This document shows, piece by piece, positions 62,201 through 64,000 of a stretch of 64,000 bases of DNA. Every line of letters begins with the position of its first letter. Positions within the stretch are counted from its first letter, which is position 1. The stretch spans positions 372,001 through 436,000 of the forward strand of contig BROG01000522.1 in assembly GCA_030159075.1 (NCBI GenBank). Reading direction: 5' to 3'. The translations under genes were made by a program, and so were the position numbers. The notes beneath the pieces are model-generated. The model ran no database searches. It was not told where the DNA came from and saw only the letters and a program-made list of their open reading frames with translations. Source of the stretch: Atrina japonica (taxonomy: Eukaryota > Mollusca > Bivalvia > Pterioida > Pinnidae).

Positions 62201-62514
62201 ACAGAATTATCTATATAAAAACTGTAAAAAGGAAATACAGATTTATAGAACATGTAGAATTTATAATATCTCTTATCAAACAAAATTTACATAAATTGAT
62301 CTTTCAGAAGAGTTCATTAATTTGATATACATGGAATATATTTGTAATTACACAAAATGATAAATAGGCCTACAGTAATATTGTGATTTTATTTGTTGCC
62401 TGACACTGATCAATTTAAACTTTTTAAATACAGAAATCACATATGAAAGAAAAAACAGCACCTGTTTGTGACAGATTGGAAAAATTAACATACTCAAGGC
62501 CAATTCTAATGCAG
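55933..62514 (+). CDS. MPPE1: Metallophosphoesterase 1 (MPPE1/PGAP5), N-terminal part; continues past the window
   Basis: ER/Golgi membrane enzyme of the calcineurin-like phosphoesterase family. The vertebrate protein removes a side-chain ethanolamine-phosphate from GPI anchors so that GPI proteins can leave the ER. Exons: 55933-56249, 57735-57805, 61094-61235, 61675-61861 and 62434-62514, phases 2, 1, 2, 0, 0, all GT-AG; 266 codons are visible. A membrane segment spans residues about 37-60. Metal-binding blocks follow: ADTH (D89, H91), GDVLDEGKW (130-138) and GNHDEGFHY (168-176). The domain then runs through LLNSMTMEGDGCDLCSEA. The GHTH block, second membrane segment and C-terminus of the family are not in view. 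An acceptor at 55864 suggests the start exon carries 68 nt of 5' UTR. Introns 1, 2 and 3 each contain a different tandem array. Confidence 0.93.
56280..56965. repeat. 38-bp minisatellite in MPPE1 intron 1
   Basis: Units contain GGTCATAAGGTCAAAATGTG and ATGTTCATGTAAAACTCC. About 17-18 diverged copies. Confidence 0.9.
57187..57242 (-). mobile_element. 56-bp 5'-truncated SINE family A insertion with perfect target duplication
   Basis: Only the 3' end of the SINE is present (tail of TTTG repeats, ATTTAACGTCCCACTCAAG). GATAATTGTATTGT stands on both sides, at 57173-57186 and 57243-57256. It lies in MPPE1 intron 1. Confidence 0.88.
57735..57805 (+). CDS. MPPE1: MPPE1 exon 2
   Basis: Acceptor TATTTCAG. 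Encodes EWQMERSFQTSMMIHSPDVV and then FIL, ending in phase 1. This leads directly into the GDxxDE metal motif. Confidence 0.9.
58045..60735. repeat. 36-bp minisatellite in MPPE1 intron 2
   Basis: About 70 units containing GGGGATCTTATTAGGACCAG and TAGGGTCTAATATAGA. Regular at about 59100-60430, scrambled at about 58300-59060 and 60430-60640. The period of 36 keeps frames open on both strands. Confidence 0.95.
61094..61235 (+). CDS. MPPE1: MPPE1 exon 3 (GDxxDE and GNHD motifs)
   Basis: Acceptor TACTGTAG, donor TATTT|GTAAGT. Encodes GDVLDEGKWCSDKEFKYHVK and later YVLSGNHDEGFHY. Both are metal-coordinating blocks of the family. Confidence 0.92.
61269..61500. repeat. About 25-31-bp degenerate repeat in MPPE1 intron 3
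   Basis: Units such as AATGATAGATCCATTAGAAA with TTACCAA. Confidence 0.85.
61675..61861 (+). CDS. MPPE1: MPPE1 exon 4
   Basis: Acceptor TTGACAG, donor CTCAG|GTAATA. Encodes MTKTKHKRFEKAF, then IFVLLNSMTMEGDGCDLCSE and ELSWQLKCAQ. Confidence 0.9.
62434..62514 (+). CDS. MPPE1: MPPE1 exon 5
   Basis: 81 nt, phase 0 to 0. Acceptor AATACAG, donor GCAG|GTAAAG. Encodes KSHMKEKTAPVCDRLEKLTY and then SRPILMQ. The next exon, which should hold the QHYPLY-like block, is outside the window. Confidence 0.75.
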
Positions 62515-63224
62515 GTAAAGTAAGCGACAGAAGAGCTTTAGTTTTGTTGTTTATCATAATGTTACTATGACTCGTCTTACAAAGAAAAATGTTTTTTTTT
62601 TAACTTAATACAGTGCTCTACAACTCTATAAACATCTTTTTGTTTTGTCAAACCAGAAATTGGCCTTGTCCATCCCTGCTTTGTGGCAGAATTTTATAAA
62701 CATAGCACCTGTCTCCTCTTCATGCACTATAGTCATGATTATTCTTTTAGCAGACAACTTAGAATCTCATGCTAGTGTCTGATCAAGAGGCAGCTGTTTC
62801 TGTCAACACAATTTATAAAAAAGATGTCAGTTTCTGCTTGCCCATATGTTCAAGTAAAAACTGTGACAGCTCACAATATGTCTACAGTAGATGATCTGGT
62901 TTTTAAAAACTGAATGATCAAAGGGGTTTATGTAAAGCACAACCTTGCTGATATTATTTGACAGTGAAAATGGGCAAACTTTTGTCAACAGTTTGGGGGC
63001 AAGTGGTCACGTTGTGATGTGACAATTGACTTAGTAGTAAACACCTGCCAATAATTGAAAAATGGTTGCAAGATTTGGTCACATTGTAGAGCTCTGAAAT
63101 GTTTTAGGTAATTGTTTGATAAGTCAAACATAACTAACAGTAGAAAAGTGACTCATTAATGTTACATACTCATGGTGACTTACTGCTATTTCTTATTCAT
63201 GGGGAATCATTGCTGTTACATACT
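62515..63224. other. MPPE1 intron after exon 5, nothing recognised
   Basis: AT-rich, no open frame with MPPE1-like sequence. Confidence 0.5.
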
Positions 63225-64000
63225 TATGTATACATGTAGGTCAGAAATGTTCTAGGACAGTCCCTGCTGTATACATGTAGGTCAGACAGCTTCTAGATTT
63301 AGCCCTGGTGTATACATGTAGGGCAAACATGTTCTAGATTTAGCCCTGGTGTATACATATATTTCAGACATATACAATGTACATATAGGTCAGAAATGTT
63401 CTAGGACAGTCCCTGCTGTATACATGTAGGTCAGACATCTTCTAGATTTAGCCCTGGTGTATACATGTAGGGCAATCATGTTCTAGATTTAGCCCTGGTG
63501 TATACATGTAGGGCAAACATTCTAGATCTGGCCTAGATGTATACATATATTTCAGACATATACAATGTACATATAGGTCAGAAATGTTCTAGGACAGTCC
63601 CTGCTGTATACATATAGGTCAGACATCTTCTAGATTTAGCCCTGGTGTATACATGTAGGGCAAACATGTTCTAGATTTAGCCCTGGTGTATACATGTAGG
63701 GCAAACATTCTAGATCTGGCCTAGATGTATACATATATTTCAGACATATACAATGTACATATAGGTCAGAAATGTTCTAGGACAGTCCCTGCTGTATACA
63801 TATAGGTCAGACATCTTCTAGATTTAGCCCTGGTGTATACATGTAGGGCAAACATGTTCTAGATTTAGCCCTGGTGTATACATGTAGGGCAAACATTCTA
63901 GATTTCCTGGTGCATGTAGGGATAGTGGCCTACATGTATACATATATTTCAGACATATACAATGTACATATAGGTCAGAAATGTTCTAGGACAGTCCCTG
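63225..64000. repeat. About 150-210-bp tandem array, continues right of the window
   Basis: Units contain GTCAGAAATGTTCTAGGACA, GTCCCTGCTGTATACAT, TTCTAGATTTAGCCCTGGTG and CAGACATATACAATGTACAT. Marker spacings are 149, 188, 188 and 209. It is downstream of MPPE1 exon 5, presumably in an intron. Confidence 0.9.

Overview
This is eukaryotic nuclear DNA: AT-rich, intron-rich, with short phase-matched exons, many tandem arrays and dispersed transposon-like repeats. There are no operons or bacterial signals. Recurrent tRNA-derived SINEs carrying the stretch around TTTAACGTCCCACTC, and very frequent TACATGTA palindromes, suggest a lophotrochozoan, most likely a bivalve mollusc. The species call is inference.

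Four protein-coding genes can be supported. (1) 1274-9436 (+) is a divergent dynein light chain roadblock gene. Its exon 1 lies off the left edge or was not recognised, and it has two different in-phase terminal exons, at 6644 and 9381. (2) 15137-21638 (+) is a second, canonical roadblock gene, complete in four exons, with a putative RFX X-box about 50 bases before the ATG. (3) 47248-28800 (-) is a complete four-exon MATCAP (KIAA0895/KIAA0895L-type, DUF1704) tubulin tyrosine carboxypeptidase. Its HExxTH zinc motif is split by an intron. A non-coding 5' exon ending at 49690 is possible. (4) 55933-beyond 64000 (+) is the 5' part of MPPE1/PGAP5, a GPI-remodelling metallophosphoesterase. Five coding exons are visible and the C-terminal part lies outside.

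The rest is repeats. Introns of the first roadblock gene hold 34-bp and 31-bp minisatellites and three copies of a 91-bp inverted-repeat element. The second roadblock gene has a fold-back element in its last intron. The MATCAP introns hold a 5'-truncated L1/Tx1-like LINE with visible target-site duplications, a TA-flanked MITE with an in-window empty site, tRNA-derived SINEs of two families, a 4.4-kb element ending 13 bases from a splice acceptor, and a TTAA-flanked MITE. MPPE1 has a different tandem array in each of its three large introns (38, 36 and about 31 bp), a 16-bp array upstream, and a 150-210-bp array running off the right edge.

The genes share a loose theme: two subunits of the dynein motor and one enzyme that edits the tubulin tail that motors read. 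MPPE1 is a secretory-pathway enzyme and is unrelated. I found no clearly novel gene system. The best leads are the alternative last exons of the first roadblock gene, the splice-signal-like minisatellite just before one of them, and several datable nested insertions.
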